Part shown: positions 33,342 through 41,313 of the stretch, one piece after another
Layout of the letters: the number at the start of each line of letters is the position of its first letter
Position numbering within the stretch: the first letter of the stretch is position 1
Assembly (NCBI RefSeq): GCF_023715645.1
Contig: NZ_JAMBOP010000006.1
Coordinates: forward strand, 62,001-126,000
Length of the DNA stretch: 64,000 nt
Source: Bacillus cytotoxicus
Lineage (GTDB): Bacteria; Bacillota; Bacilli; Bacillales; Bacillaceae_G
Reading direction: 5' to 3'
Notes under the pieces: generated by a model
Seen by the model: the letters and a program-made list of their open reading frames with translations, nothing else
Told to the model about the DNA's origin: nothing
Databases searched by the model: none
Position numbers and translations under genes: made by a program

Positions 33342-33753
33342 AGAATTTACGATACGAGAAAGCCCACGCAGGACTTTAGTCCGTCTTTAGACGTGGGATG
33401 AAAGTATCGTTTTTGCGTAGCAAAACATGGTATACTCTACCCATAGTCATGCAAAAGACTCTAAAACGACTGTTCTCTGAAAACAGAATACATATGAGGT
33501 TGGGGTAGCAAATTTTTCTACTCCGTAAAATGTATTAAGTCGTCAAGTAAAAGACGTAAAAACATTCGAGAACCTACAATCTGTACGGTATGGTAACAGT
33601 ACCGTAGCCCATAAACCTATACGGTCTGTTAGGGGAGCGGTGTTGGCACACCGCAATCTTGCACGTCAGTGATACTAGAAATAGACTTCGCCTTTGGTAG
33701 CAAGAATCCCACTGACGTCAGTCAGCTTGCCCCTTTAGGGGTGGGAGTGTCAA
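33342..33753 (+). mobile_element. 412-bp non-autonomous IS200/IS605-type element
   Basis: The left end follows TTTTAC, with TTAC being a known target type, and has a subterminal hairpin CCCACG/CGTGGG (33363-33368, 33392-33397) enclosing GGACTTTAGTCC. The right end has CCCCTTTAGGGG (33730-33741) and ends GTGGGAGTGTCAA. No tnpA or tnpB frame is present and no target duplication is seen, as expected for this family. Its limits follow from the exact repair of the LexA-like frame when it is removed. It must depend on a transposase elsewhere. Confidence 0.8.
33657..33753 (+). ncRNA. Omega-RNA-like pseudoknot at the right end of the IS element
   Basis: TCTTGC (33657-33662) pairs with GCAAGA (33700-33705), and ACGTCAGTG (33663-33671) pairs with CACTGACGT (33710-33718). 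The order a-b-a'-b' makes an H-type pseudoknot directly before the right end. TnpB guide RNAs (omega-RNA) end at this place and take their guide from the flanking DNA. Function in trans with another TnpB is inference. Confidence 0.5.
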
Positions 33754-33941
33754 TAAATGTCCATGTACAGTAGAAGTAGAAGCAGAAGCAAGTCCTACAG
33801 CGTCTTTGATTTCGCGGACAGTTGGAGGATAGCCATTTTCTGTTATTTTGGTCTTCATGAAATTTAGAATCTGAGATTGTCTATTAGTTAATGGTTTCAT
33901 TATGCAGTACCCTCACTTTTTATTAGGAAATAATTAACTAT

Positions 33942-33981
33942 ATAATATCAAAGAATTACGATATATTCAAACGTACGTTCT
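33942..33981 (-). promoter_or_regulatory. Promoter with LexA-type SOS box for the LexA-like gene
   Basis: On the minus strand TTGAAT (33970-33965), 17 bp, TATTAT (33947-33942) is a good sigma-A promoter 42 bp upstream of the ATG. The plus-strand site CAAACGTACGTTCT at 33968-33981 matches the Bacillus SOS box CGAACRNRYGTTYG at 12 of 14 positions and covers the -35 box. Autorepression or host LexA control is inferred. Confidence 0.65.
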
Positions 33982-34081
33982 TGTTTGTTGTAAAGAATAA
34001 AACGATTTTAACTTTTAATACTCTACATAACGGTATATCATATTCTATAGAAGATAATGAAAACAAACAGGATAAAGTCTA

Positions 34082-34384
34082 GTGGAGAATGAGATTTCCT
34101 TAATCGATATTTTAAAATCAGAATCAGAAGATGTAATTGATACGATTCAATTGAGTATGGAGCTTGAGAAGATTAAAGAATACATCGATATATTAGATGG
34201 ACGGGAAAAGGAAGTGATTGTGAACCGATTTGGTCTTGGTATGGAGAAAGAGAAAACACAGCGCGAAATTGCGAAGGAACTTGGTATATCAAGAAGCTAC
34301 GTATCACGTATTGAGAAGAGGGCATTAATGAAGATGTTTCATGAATTTGTTCGTGCGGAGAAGGAAAAGAAGGGGAAACATTAA
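34082..34384 (+). CDS. sigK: RNA polymerase sigma-K, C-terminal fragment (SpoIIIC-like)
   Basis: 100 codons of SigK from the middle of region 3 to the end: [18 protein letters not shown], region 4 with [24 protein letters not shown]. The N-terminal 110 or so residues (regions 1.2-2.4 with the pro-sequence) are absent upstream, where the frame closes at once. A GTG at 34082 lacks a ribosome site, so the fragment alone is probably not translated usefully. As with spoIVCB/spoIIIC in B. subtilis, excision of the prophage should restore the late mother-cell sigma factor. If excision fails, sporulation should stop before coat and cortex completion. Confidence 0.92.
   Translation: MENEISLIDILKSESEDVIDTIQLSMELEKIKEYIDILDGREKEVIVNRFGLGMEKEKTQREIAKELGISRSYVSRIEKRALMKMFHEFVRAEKEKKGKH
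34088..34092. other. Right attachment core (AATGA) at the prophage/sigK junction
   Basis: AATGA lies within the Asn-Glu codons of ...GAG AAT GAG ATT TCC. B. subtilis skin recombines at the same five bases in the same codons of sigK. To the left the sequence stops resembling SigK and the frame closes at TAA 34073. The left copy should lie beyond the window start. Confidence 0.75.
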
Positions 34385-34389
34385 AGAGG

Positions 34390-34430
34390 AAAAGTGCTTG
34401 CCTTTATTTGAAAGGTAGGCACTTTTTCTT
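34390..34430 (+). terminator. sigK terminator
   Basis: AAAAGTGCTTGCCTT (34390-34404) pairs with AAGGTAGGCACTTTT (34412-34426), with a few G-U pairs, then T. From here to 34600 I see no gene. Confidence 0.8.
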
Positions 34431-34600
34431 TACATAAAATGAAACTCTGATGTTAAATCGATGTTCACGGTTGAAAATGATGGGTTCTATCTGTAATATT
34501 AAAAGGTGCTAATAATTTATGATATAGAAACAAGAATAGGAAAAACTACATGTAAGGGTCTTATTACAACATTATATATCATAGTAGGAGGTTTCGCAGT

Positions 34601-35380
34601 TTGCGACGTACGTTATATCGATTATTGATTGAACTTACAAACGGTCGTTTTACGTCCTATATATTGCGTAAATTTGCACAGTCGCGTTTAAGCTCAATGA
34701 TTATTCCATCCTATGCGAAAGTATTTCAAATTAACCAAGATGAGATGGAGAAGGGTTTAAATGAGTATCAAACGCTTCATGAATTATTTACGCGTAAATT
34801 AAAAGAGGGCAAACGATCAATTGATACAGAAGAGTCTGCTGTTGTGAGTCCTGTTGATGGCGTTTTTGCAGATTATGGTCCCATTGATGAGGCAAAAATG
34901 TTTGAGATTAAAGGGAAACAGTATTCTATTGTAGACATGCTTGGTACGGACGAAAGAGCAACGCGTTATGCAGGTGGTACATATATGGTGATTTATTTAA
35001 GTCCAAGCCACTATCATCGTATTCATAGTCCACTTTCTGGTACAGTGACAGAGCGCTTTGTACTTGGAAGGAAGTCATATCCTGTTAATGCAGCAGGTAT
35101 GAAATACGGAAAAGATACGTTATCTAAAAACTATCGCTCTGTGACAGAGGTAGAGAGCGAAGGTGAGCGGATGGCGCTTGTTAAAGTAGGGGCCATGTTT
35201 GTGAATAGTATTGAACTGTTGCATGAGAGAGAAACTACACAAAAAGGTGAAGAGATGGCCTATTTTACATTTGGCTCCACAGTCGTGCTATTATTTGAAA
35301 AAGGTATGATTGAAGTTGTTCAATCATTAGCTAGTGGACAAGAGGTTCGTGTTGGTGAGAAGGTTGCAACTCGATTATAA
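34601..35380 (+). CDS. psd: Phosphatidylserine decarboxylase
   Basis: 259 residues, TTG start after [28 protein letters not shown], the [17 protein letters not shown] block and the self-cleavage motif FGST (about 227-230) that yields the pyruvoyl group are all present. It converts phosphatidylserine to phosphatidylethanolamine at the membrane. Single gene flanked by terminators. Confidence 0.96.
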   Translation: MRRTLYRLLIELTNGRFTSYILRKFAQSRLSSMIIPSYAKVFQINQDEMEKGLNEYQTLHELFTRKLKEGKRSIDTEESAVVSPVDGVFADYGPIDEAKMFEIKGKQYSIVDMLGTDERATRYAGGTYMVIYLSPSHYHRIHSPLSGTVTERFVLGRKSYPVNAAGMKYGKDTLSKNYRSVTEVESEGERMALVKVGAMFVNSIELLHERETTQKGEEMAYFTFGSTVVLLFEKGMIEVVQSLASGQEVRVGEKVATRL

Positions 35381-35408
35381 AAGAGCCGTCTTATAAGATG
35401 GCTCTTTT
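35379..35408 (+). terminator. psd terminator
   Basis: AAAAGAGCCGTCTT (35379-35392) pairs with AAGATGGCTCTTTT (35395-35408), one G-U pair, followed by T. It overlaps the psd stop codon. Confidence 0.85.
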
Positions 35409-35524
35409 TACAGGTGAAGCAGTAACTGTTTCTCACGTAATAGGCCGTAAGCCTTTAGGGAATTCCGTTCAACTTAATCATAAGCGGTTAAATGTTACCT
35501 ACGGAAGTTTTCCTGTATATATAC

Positions 35525-35677
35525 TCAAGACGATTTTAACAGCTTGTCCTCTAATGAGCGTCTAATGATTTCTTGTTTAATAAGTAAAATGAAGTCAGGA
35601 TTTAATTTTAGTTCTTTTGCTTTATAATAAGACTCAGTGAGTAATTCAGTAGATAACTGTTCCATATGTTTCGCCAT
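35525..35677 (-). CDS. sda: Sporulation kinase inhibitor Sda
   Basis: 50 residues on the minus strand; ATG (or the TTG just before it) after GGAGGTGAACCGCC. Helical hairpin [19 protein letters not shown] ... [17 protein letters not shown] matches Sda ([23 protein letters not shown]...). Sda binds KinA/KinB and stops phosphorelay activation when replication is disturbed. The upstream region carries a promoter and four DnaA boxes, as in B. subtilis. It adjoins yqeG as in that species. Confidence 0.9.
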   Translation of the reverse strand: MAKHMEQLSTELLTESYYKAKELKLNPDFILLIKQEIIRRSLEDKLLKSS

Positions 35678-35720
35678 CAAGGCGGTTCACCTCCTGCGAA
35701 AAAGGAAATTTGTCTCATTT

Positions 35721-35749
35721 AATGTACCAAAAATTGTCTTATGTCACAA
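35721..35749 (-). promoter_or_regulatory. sda promoter
   Basis: Minus strand: TTGTGA (35749-35744), 17 bp, TACATT (35726-35721), 44 bp upstream of the sda start. Confidence 0.6.
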
Positions 35750-35757
35750 TCTGTTGG

Positions 35758-35857
35758 TTATCCACATTCTGTCGTGGATAAGATGTGTAAGAATTGTTGA
35801 TAATTTCCGAATTGACTGAATATAACAAGAGGGAAATTGTGTACAAGTTTATCCACA
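35758..35857. promoter_or_regulatory. Cluster of four DnaA boxes upstream of sda
   Basis: TTATCCACA at 35758-35766 and 35849-35857 on the plus strand; CGTGGATAA at 35773-35781 and TGTTGATAA at 35795-35803, which read TTATCCACG and TTATCAACA on the minus strand. They lie in the 386-bp space between sda and yqeG. In B. subtilis DnaA activates sda through such boxes, linking sporulation to replication. Confidence 0.8.
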
Positions 35858-35931
35858 GATGTATAATCGAAAAATGCTGTCGAAAAATTTTATCTAATTT
35901 TAGCAGATAGTAGCTGTTAGATGATTTACTC

Positions 35932-35992
35932 AGCTCTTACAGAAAATCACGAGAAAAATGACTTCCTGTAAGAGCTTGATAAGTTCAGCTAA
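35932..35992. repeat. Inverted repeat and dispersed-repeat tag upstream of yqeG
   Basis: AGCTCTTACAG (35932-35942) and CTGTAAGAGCT (35966-35976) form a perfect 11-bp stem. The segment continuing to 35992, GAGCTTGATAAGTTCAGCTAA, is a variant of the tag GCCCGATTCGTTCAACTAA also found at 38851-38876 (minus) and 53165-53191. Probably a bcr-type repeat of the B. cereus group. Confidence 0.55.
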
Positions 35993-36063
35993 CCATTTCG
36001 AGGGGAAATCGTTCTCAAAATAGAAGTTGAACTATACAAAACTCCTCAAAGAGGTGAAAGAAA

Positions 36064-36576
36064 TTGAGTTTATTTTTACCGAATGAATACGTGAAAAACG
36101 TGTATCATATTCAACCTGAAGAATTGAAAAACCGAGGTATAAAAGGGATTATTACTGATTTAGATAATACCTTGATTGAATGGGATCGTCCGAATGCGAC
36201 TCCACAATTGGAAGAATGGTTTGCGAACATGAAGGAACATGGCATTCAAGTGACAGTTGTTTCGAATAATAACGAACAACGTGTAAAAGATTTTGCTGAT
36301 CCACTTGGTATTCCGTTTATTCATAGTGCGCGTAAGCCACTTGTTCGTGCTTTTAAGCGCGCGCTAGCGAAAATGAATCTGCGTGCGGAAGAAGTAGTTG
36401 TAATTGGAGATCAAGTATTAACAGATGTGCTTGGAGGGAATCGTGTTGGGCTGCATACGATTTTAGTTGTTCCAGTTGCAAAAACAGATGGATTTATGAC
36501 TCGTTTTAATCGAAAAATTGAGCGCAGAATTATGCGTAACATGAAGAAAAAAGGTTTAATTAATTGGGAGGAATAA
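36064..36576 (+). CDS. yqeG: YqeG family HAD phosphatase
   Basis: 170 residues, TTG start after AGAGGTGAAAGAAA. HAD motifs: GIITDLDNTLIEWD (nucleophile Asp), VVSNNNEQRV, RKPLVRAFKRAL (Lys/Arg) and VVIGDQVLTDVLGGNRVG. A conserved Firmicute phosphatase of uncertain substrate, heading the yqeG-yqeM operon of ribosome and NAD genes. yqeH starts 3 bp later. Confidence 0.93.
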   Translation: MSLFLPNEYVKNVYHIQPEELKNRGIKGIITDLDNTLIEWDRPNATPQLEEWFANMKEHGIQVTVVSNNNEQRVKDFADPLGIPFIHSARKPLVRAFKRALAKMNLRAEEVVVIGDQVLTDVLGGNRVGLHTILVVPVAKTDGFMTRFNRKIERRIMRNMKKKGLINWEE

Positions 36577-36579
36577 AGT

Positions 36580-37686
36580 TTGACTGAGACATTTAAATGT
36601 ATTGGATGCGGTGTTGGCATCCAAACAGAAAATAAAAATGAAGTAGGTTATGCTCCTGCTTCTTCATTAGAGAAAGAGCATATTATTTGTCAGCGTTGTT
36701 TCCGCTTAAAGCATTACAATGAAATTCAAGATGTGTCATTAACAGACGATGATTTTTTACGCATTTTAAATGGAATTGGACAATCTGATGCATTAGTTGT
36801 TAAAATTGTTGATATTTTTGATTTTAATGGCAGCTGGCTCCCTGGTCTGCATCGTTTTGTTGGAAATAATAAAGTACTTCTTGTTGGTAACAAGGCGGAT
36901 TTAATTCCAAAATCAGTAAAACAGGAAAAGCTTACACATTGGATGCGCTATAGTGCAAAGCAACTTGGCTTAAAGCCAGAAGATGTTTTCTTAATTAGTG
37001 CTGCAAAAGGTCAAGGTATCGAAGAGCTTGCGAATGCAATTGAACAATACCGTGATGGAAAAGATGTGTATGTTGTTGGATGTACAAATGTCGGGAAATC
37101 AACGTTTATTAACCGTATTATTAAAACGTTTAGTGAGGAAACGGAAAATGTCATTACGACATCACACTTCCCAGGTACAACGCTAGACTTAATTGATATT
37201 CCACTTGATGAAACTTCATCTTTATATGATACGCCAGGTATTATTAATCATCATCAAATGGCGCATTATGTTGGAAAGCAAAGCTTAAAAATCATTACGC
37301 CAACAAAAGAAATTAAGCCAATGGTTTTTCAACTGAATGAAGAGCAAACGTTATTCTTTGGTGGACTTGCACGACTTGATTATATAAGTGGTGGTCGTCG
37401 CTCGTTTACTTGTCATTTATCTAATCGTCTTACGATTCATCGTACGAAGCTTGAAAAAGCAGATGCATTATATGAAAAGCATGCTGGGGAATTACTAAAC
37501 CCGCCAACACCAGAAGAACTTGAAAACATGCCAGAGCTTGTAAAGTATGAATTTACTATTCATGAGCCGAAAACAGATGTTGTATTTTCAGGTTTAGGAT
37601 GGGTAACAGTGAATGAAGCTGGTGCAAAAATTGCAGCACATGTACCAAAAGGAGTTAGTGTTTCATTACGTAAGTCATTAATTTAA
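36580..37686 (+). CDS. yqeH: Circularly permuted GTPase YqeH (30S biogenesis)
   Basis: 368 residues. An N-terminal treble-clef zinc finger (CIGCGVGIQ ... CQRCFRLKHYNE) precedes permuted G motifs: G4 GNKAD, then G1 GCTNVGKSTF and G3 DTPG. YqeH is needed for 30S assembly in B. subtilis. TTG start after GGGAGGAATAAAGT. Confidence 0.96.
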   Translation: MTETFKCIGCGVGIQTENKNEVGYAPASSLEKEHIICQRCFRLKHYNEIQDVSLTDDDFLRILNGIGQSDALVVKIVDIFDFNGSWLPGLHRFVGNNKVLLVGNKADLIPKSVKQEKLTHWMRYSAKQLGLKPEDVFLISAAKGQGIEELANAIEQYRDGKDVYVVGCTNVGKSTFINRIIKTFSEETENVITTSHFPGTTLDLIDIPLDETSSLYDTPGIINHHQMAHYVGKQSLKIITPTKEIKPMVFQLNEEQTLFFGGLARLDYISGGRRSFTCHLSNRLTIHRTKLEKADALYEKHAGELLNPPTPEELENMPELVKYEFTIHEPKTDVVFSGLGWVTVNEAGAKIAAHVPKGVSVSLRKSLI

Positions 37687-37700
37687 AGTGGTGAGGACTT

Positions 37701-38534
37701 ATGAAACAATTATATGGTGTAATTGGAAATCCAATTGGACATTCCTTATCACCGCTTATGCATAATGATGCATTTTCTCATTTAGAGATGGATGCACATT
37801 ATCATGCGTTTCTCGTTCAAGAGAGTGAACTAGGCGAAGCGGTGAAAGGTTTGAAGGCACTTGGAGTTGTTGGATTTAATGTGACAACGCCGCACAAGGT
37901 TTCGATTATGCAGCATTTAGACGAAATTGATCCTTTGGCAGAACAAATTGGTGCGGTCAATACAGTGCTTCATAAAGAAGGGAAATTAATTGGCTATAAT
38001 ACAGATGGAATAGGGTATGTTCGTTCATTGCAATCTATTAGTAAAGAGCCATTGATGAACAAACGTATTTTACTGCTCGGAGCCGGCGGGGCATGTCGTG
38101 CAATTTATTATTCACTTGCAGATGCTGGTGTGAAATTAATTGACATTGCCAATCGTACAGTAGAAAAAGCAGAGCAACTTATTGCAGAATGTCGAAGTGA
38201 AGTTGTGTCTTTGGCGCTTTCTTTAGAAGAAGCAACAGATAAACAAGCATTGTATGATATTATCATCCATACAACGACGATAGGAATGCATCCTCATGTA
38301 AACGATACACCGCTGTGCATTCGAGATTTGAAAAAAGGTAGTATTGTATCTGATATTATTTATAATCCGTTTGAAACGAAATTATTGCAAGAAGCGAAGG
38401 AACACGGGGCGATTGTACAAAATGGCATTGATATGTTTGTCTTTCAAGGCGCACTTGCATTTGAAATTTGGACGGGACGGTTGCCAAATATAGAACGAAT
38501 GAAACAAATAGTAATGAAAAAGCTTGGAGGCTAA
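37701..38534 (+). CDS. aroE: Shikimate dehydrogenase
   Basis: 277 residues: [17 protein letters not shown] substrate site, NVTTPHK with the catalytic Lys, NTDGIGY with Asp, and the NADP site [11 protein letters not shown]. It reduces 3-dehydroshikimate in aromatic amino-acid synthesis. Its end carries the ribosome site of yhbY. Confidence 0.97.
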   Translation: MKQLYGVIGNPIGHSLSPLMHNDAFSHLEMDAHYHAFLVQESELGEAVKGLKALGVVGFNVTTPHKVSIMQHLDEIDPLAEQIGAVNTVLHKEGKLIGYNTDGIGYVRSLQSISKEPLMNKRILLLGAGGACRAIYYSLADAGVKLIDIANRTVEKAEQLIAECRSEVVSLALSLEEATDKQALYDIIIHTTTIGMHPHVNDTPLCIRDLKKGSIVSDIIYNPFETKLLQEAKEHGAIVQNGIDMFVFQGALAFEIWTGRLPNIERMKQIVMKKLGG

Positions 38535-38538
38535 ATAC

Positions 38539-38838
38539 ATGTTAACAGGAAAACAAAAACGATTTTTACGTGCAGAGGCGCATCATTTAACGCCAATTTT
38601 TCAAGTTGGTAAAGGTGGCGTAAATGAAAATATGGTAAAACAAATTGCAGAAGCGCTAGAAGTACGCGAATTGATCAAGGTTAGTGTACTACAAAACTGC
38701 GAATTTGATCGTCATGAAGTAGCAGAAGAGGTTGCAAAAGGTGCAAAAGCTGAACTTGTACAAGTAATCGGAGGTACAATCGTATTATATAAAGAATCAA
38801 GAGAAAATAAACGTATTGTGTTACCAAAAACAAAGTAA
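38539..38838 (+). CDS. yhbY: CRM-domain RNA-binding protein YhbY/YqeI
   Basis: ATG at 38539 after TTGGAGGCTAAATAC gives 99 residues; an in-frame TTG at 38524 overlaps that site. LTGKQKRFLRAEAHHL, the GKGG loop (VGKGGVNENM) and IGGTIVLYKES are the CRM fold signatures. A small ribosome-associated protein. Confidence 0.94.
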   Translation: MLTGKQKRFLRAEAHHLTPIFQVGKGGVNENMVKQIAEALEVRELIKVSVLQNCEFDRHEVAEEVAKGAKAELVQVIGGTIVLYKESRENKRIVLPKTK

Positions 38839-38850
38839 CGATTTCTAAAA

Positions 38851-38935
38851 GTTAGTTGAACGAATCGGGCTTTTACGGGCAGTTTATCTCCCACCTAACT
38901 TCTTTGTTTTCGCCGAAGGGAGTATTACTGCCCGT
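38851..38935. repeat. Dispersed repeat with a long hairpin between yhbY and nadD
   Basis: The reverse strand of 38851-38876 carries the tag GCCCGATTCGTTCAACTAA. It runs into a stem ACGGGCAGT (38875-38883) and CTCCC (38888-38892) paired with GGGAG (38918-38922) and ACTGCCCGT (38927-38935). Probably a bcr-family repeat; no gene. Confidence 0.55.
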
Positions 38936-38992
38936 TAATGCGGGATGAATGAGAACTATCACCTATAAGGACGAGGTAAAGGGGCGTTTTCT

Positions 38993-39562
38993 TTGAAGCG
39001 AATCGGGATTATTGGCGGGACATTTGACCCGCCACATAATGGACATTTGTTAATTGCAAATGAAGTGTATGATGCATTGGGGCTTGATGAGGTTTGGTTT
39101 CTACCAAATCAAATCCCCCCTCATAAACGCGATAAGGAAGTCACAAGTGTAGGTAATCGTTTAGAAATGATTCATTTAGCAATTGAACAAGACAAACATT
39201 TCTCCATTTGTTTAGCGGAACTGGAACGAGAAGGTCCGTCTTACACATATGACACTATGTTACAATTAACAAAGGAGTATCCAGACGTTCAATTTTATTT
39301 TATTATTGGCGGGGATATGGTGGAGTATTTACCAAAATGGTATAACATCGATGAATTGTTACAGCTTGTTACGTTTGTCGGCGTTGCTCGTCCTGGTTAT
39401 ACACTTTCTACGCCTTGTGATATTGTAACGATAGAAATTCCGGAATTTGCTGTCTCTTCTTCACTTCTACGCGAACGTTTTACAAAGAAGAAGACATGTA
39501 AATATTTGCTTCCGAAAGGAGTACAGGAATACATAGAGGGGAATGGGCTATATGGATCGTAA
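38993..39562 (+). CDS. nadD: Nicotinate-nucleotide adenylyltransferase
   Basis: 189 residues. [18 protein letters not shown] with the HxGH motif and the C-terminal SSSLLRERF (ISSTxIR-like) are the nucleotidyltransferase hallmarks. It makes deamido-NAD. TTG start; overlaps yqeK by 11 bp. Confidence 0.97.
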   Translation: MKRIGIIGGTFDPPHNGHLLIANEVYDALGLDEVWFLPNQIPPHKRDKEVTSVGNRLEMIHLAIEQDKHFSICLAELEREGPSYTYDTMLQLTKEYPDVQFYFIIGGDMVEYLPKWYNIDELLQLVTFVGVARPGYTLSTPCDIVTIEIPEFAVSSSLLRERFTKKKTCKYLLPKGVQEYIEGNGLYGS

Positions 39563-40121
39563 ACGGGCACTTGAAATTGTGAAACACCAAATGCATGACA
39601 AGCGTTATATTCATACAGTTGGTGTTATGGAAACGGCTATTGAACTGGCAAAGCAATATGGTGTTGATGAAAAAAAGGCGGAAATGGCAGCGATTTTTCA
39701 TGATTATGCAAAGTGTAGACCGATTTCCGAAATGGAAGAGATTATTAAGCAAGAAAATTTACCAAAAGATTTATTGTTTTATAATAAAGAATTATGGCAT
39801 GCACCAGTTGGCGCATATTTAGTAGAACGAGAAGTCGGTATTACAGACGCTGACATATTACAAGCTATTATGTATCATACGAGTGGACATGAACAGATGA
39901 CGATGCTTGATAAAGTGATATACGTGGCGGATTATATTGAGCCTGGTCGTAAGTTTCCAGGTGTTGAAAAAGCACGGAAGCTAGCGAAAAAAGATCTAAA
40001 TCAAGCGTTATTATATGCTTTAAAGCATACGATACAATTTTTAATGGAAAAGAATCAAACGATTTATCCATTAACATTTCAAACGTATAATGCAATCATT
40101 AAGGAGGACCTTACGAAATGA
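39552..40121 (+). CDS. yqeK: HD-domain hydrolase YqeK (Ap4A hydrolase family)
   Basis: ATG at 39552 ([10 protein letters not shown]) lies 10 bases after GAGGGG; an ATG at 39543 is too close to it. 189 residues with [16 protein letters not shown] (HD motif) and WHAPVGAYL. YqeK proteins split diadenosine tetraphosphate symmetrically in Gram-positives. Coupled to nadD and rsfS by overlaps. Confidence 0.95.
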   Translation: MDRKRALEIVKHQMHDKRYIHTVGVMETAIELAKQYGVDEKKAEMAAIFHDYAKCRPISEMEEIIKQENLPKDLLFYNKELWHAPVGAYLVEREVGITDADILQAIMYHTSGHEQMTMLDKVIYVADYIEPGRKFPGVEKARKLAKKDLNQALLYALKHTIQFLMEKNQTIYPLTFQTYNAIIKEDLTK

Positions 40122-40474
40122 AGGACAGAGAATTATTAATATTGGCAGCGCGAGCAGCTGATGATAAAAGAGCAGAAGATATTGTTGTGTTGAATATGCA
40201 AGGGATTTCCCCGCTTGCTGATTATTTTGTAATTTGTCATGGTAACTCTGATAAACAAGTGCAAGCAATTGCTCGTGAAATTAAAGAACAAGCGCATGAA
40301 GCGCAAATTGATGTAAAACGCATGGAAGGCTTTGAAGAAGCACGTTGGGTACTAGTTGATCTTGGAGATGTTGTTGTACACGTATTCCATAAAGATGAGC
40401 GTAATTATTATAATTTAGAACGTCTTTGGGGCGATGTACCGCGCGAAGATGTTACAGAAGAGTTAGGTCAATGA
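40118..40474 (+). CDS. rsfS: Ribosome silencing factor RsfS (YqeL)
   Basis: 118 residues after AAGGAGGACCTTACGAA. DIVVLNMQGISPLADYFVICHGNSDKQVQAIA and VVHVFHKDERNYYNLERLWGD are the DUF143 signatures. It binds uL14 and blocks subunit joining in starvation. Overlaps yqeM by ATGA. Confidence 0.97.
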   Translation: MKDRELLILAARAADDKRAEDIVVLNMQGISPLADYFVICHGNSDKQVQAIAREIKEQAHEAQIDVKRMEGFEEARWVLVDLGDVVVHVFHKDERNYYNLERLWGDVPREDVTEELGQ

Positions 40475-41220
40475 GATACGAACAATTTGCATTGTTATAC
40501 GATGAGCTAATGAATGATGTCCCATATGAAAAGTGGATGGAATTTACGGAACAAAGCTTGGAGCAAATTGGTAAAACAGATGCGAAAATTCTTGATGTAG
40601 CTTGCGGAACAGGGAATGTTACGTTACCTCTTGTACAAAAAGGATACGATGTAACAGGAGTAGATTTATCAGAAGAAATGTTAACAATTGCTCAGCAAAA
40701 GTTGGGTGAAGAAGGACAATTTATTCCTTTTTATCAACAAGATATGCGCCAGTTAGATGTTCCAGGCGAGTTCGATTGTGTAACAATTTTTTGTGATTCT
40801 TTAAATTATGTACTAGAAGAAGAGGGCGTCCAAGAGACATTCAGGCGTGTGTATCAACATTTGCGCCCAGATGGTTTGTTTTTATTTGATGTGCACTCTC
40901 TTTATAAAATTCATCACGTATTTCAGAATGAAACGTATACAATGAATGAAGATGAAATCTCTCTTATTTGGAATTGCTTCCCAGGTGAAAAGCCAAACAG
41001 TGTGGAGCATGATTTGACATTTTTTGTACGAGATGAAGAAGAGGATGTGTATCATCGATTTGATGAATTACATATGCAGCGTACATATCCTGTTGAAGAA
41101 CTGATGAAGTGGCTTGAAAAAGCTGGTTTTACCGTTCTTCGTGTAACAGGAGACTTTGAAAGAATGGAAGTCACAGAACAAACAGAGCGAATCTTCTTTG
41201 TCGCTACAAAAAATGCATAA
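40471..41220 (+). CDS. yqeM: SAM-dependent methyltransferase YqeM
   Basis: 249 residues; ATG overlapping the rsfS stop. ILDVACGTGNVTLPLV is SAM motif I, GVDLSEEML motif II. Substrate unknown. Ends the operon at a two-way terminator. Confidence 0.93.
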   Translation: MRYEQFALLYDELMNDVPYEKWMEFTEQSLEQIGKTDAKILDVACGTGNVTLPLVQKGYDVTGVDLSEEMLTIAQQKLGEEGQFIPFYQQDMRQLDVPGEFDCVTIFCDSLNYVLEEEGVQETFRRVYQHLRPDGLFLFDVHSLYKIHHVFQNETYTMNEDEISLIWNCFPGEKPNSVEHDLTFFVRDEEEDVYHRFDELHMQRTYPVEELMKWLEKAGFTVLRVTGDFERMEVTEQTERIFFVATKNA

Positions 41221-41221
41221 T

Positions 41222-41249
41222 AAAAAAGCAACCATTTGGTTGCTTTTTT
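41222..41249. terminator. Two-way terminator between yqeM and comER
   Basis: AAAAAAGCAACCA (41222-41234) and TGGTTGCTTTTTT (41237-41249), perfect 13-bp stem with A and T tracts on both sides. Confidence 0.9.
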
Positions 41250-41313
41250 ATTAGAGAGCAAAAAATAAAATATTTTATGAAGGAATATAGCTGCCTTTGT
41301 CGTAAAAGATATA

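Larger units (their letters stand above)
33261..33900 (-). pseudogene. LexA DNA-binding-domain protein, interrupted by an IS200/IS605-type element
   Basis: The 5' part (33900 to 33754) encodes 49 residues, [19 protein letters not shown] ... [15 protein letters not shown], and the 3' part (33341 to 33261) encodes VKLENRGYIHRDPSKPRAIKI and LETSL-stop. Joined without 33342-33753 they give an in-frame 75-residue protein equal to the winged-helix domain of LexA with no peptidase domain. In the interrupted state the frame ends at 33718, losing the last helix and wing. Without a peptidase it could not self-cleave, so it may have been a RecA-insensitive SOS-box binder. A LexA-like box lies in its promoter. 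Confidence 0.88.
1..34092. mobile_element. Skin-type siphovirus-like prophage inserted in sigK (left tip outside window)
   Basis: The stretch contains a large serine recombinase, an ImmR/ImmA repressor module, replication genes, late regulator, terminase, HK97-type head genes, long non-contractile tail genes with a 1102-residue tape measure, holin and endolysin, in normal siphophage order and nearly all on the plus strand. The right limit is set by the sigK C-terminal fragment, which begins at the AATGA core at 34088-34092. The left limit is not in the window, so the full length and the matching left core cannot be read. The visible structural genes look intact, so the element may still be an inducible phage. 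Confidence 0.9.

Noticed and set aside
33342-33753. Group I intron or IStron in the LexA-like gene
   Set aside because: The ends match IS200/IS605-type subterminal hairpins and a TTAC target. I could not find a convincing group I P3/P7 core in 412 bp, though a degenerate one cannot be excluded by eye.
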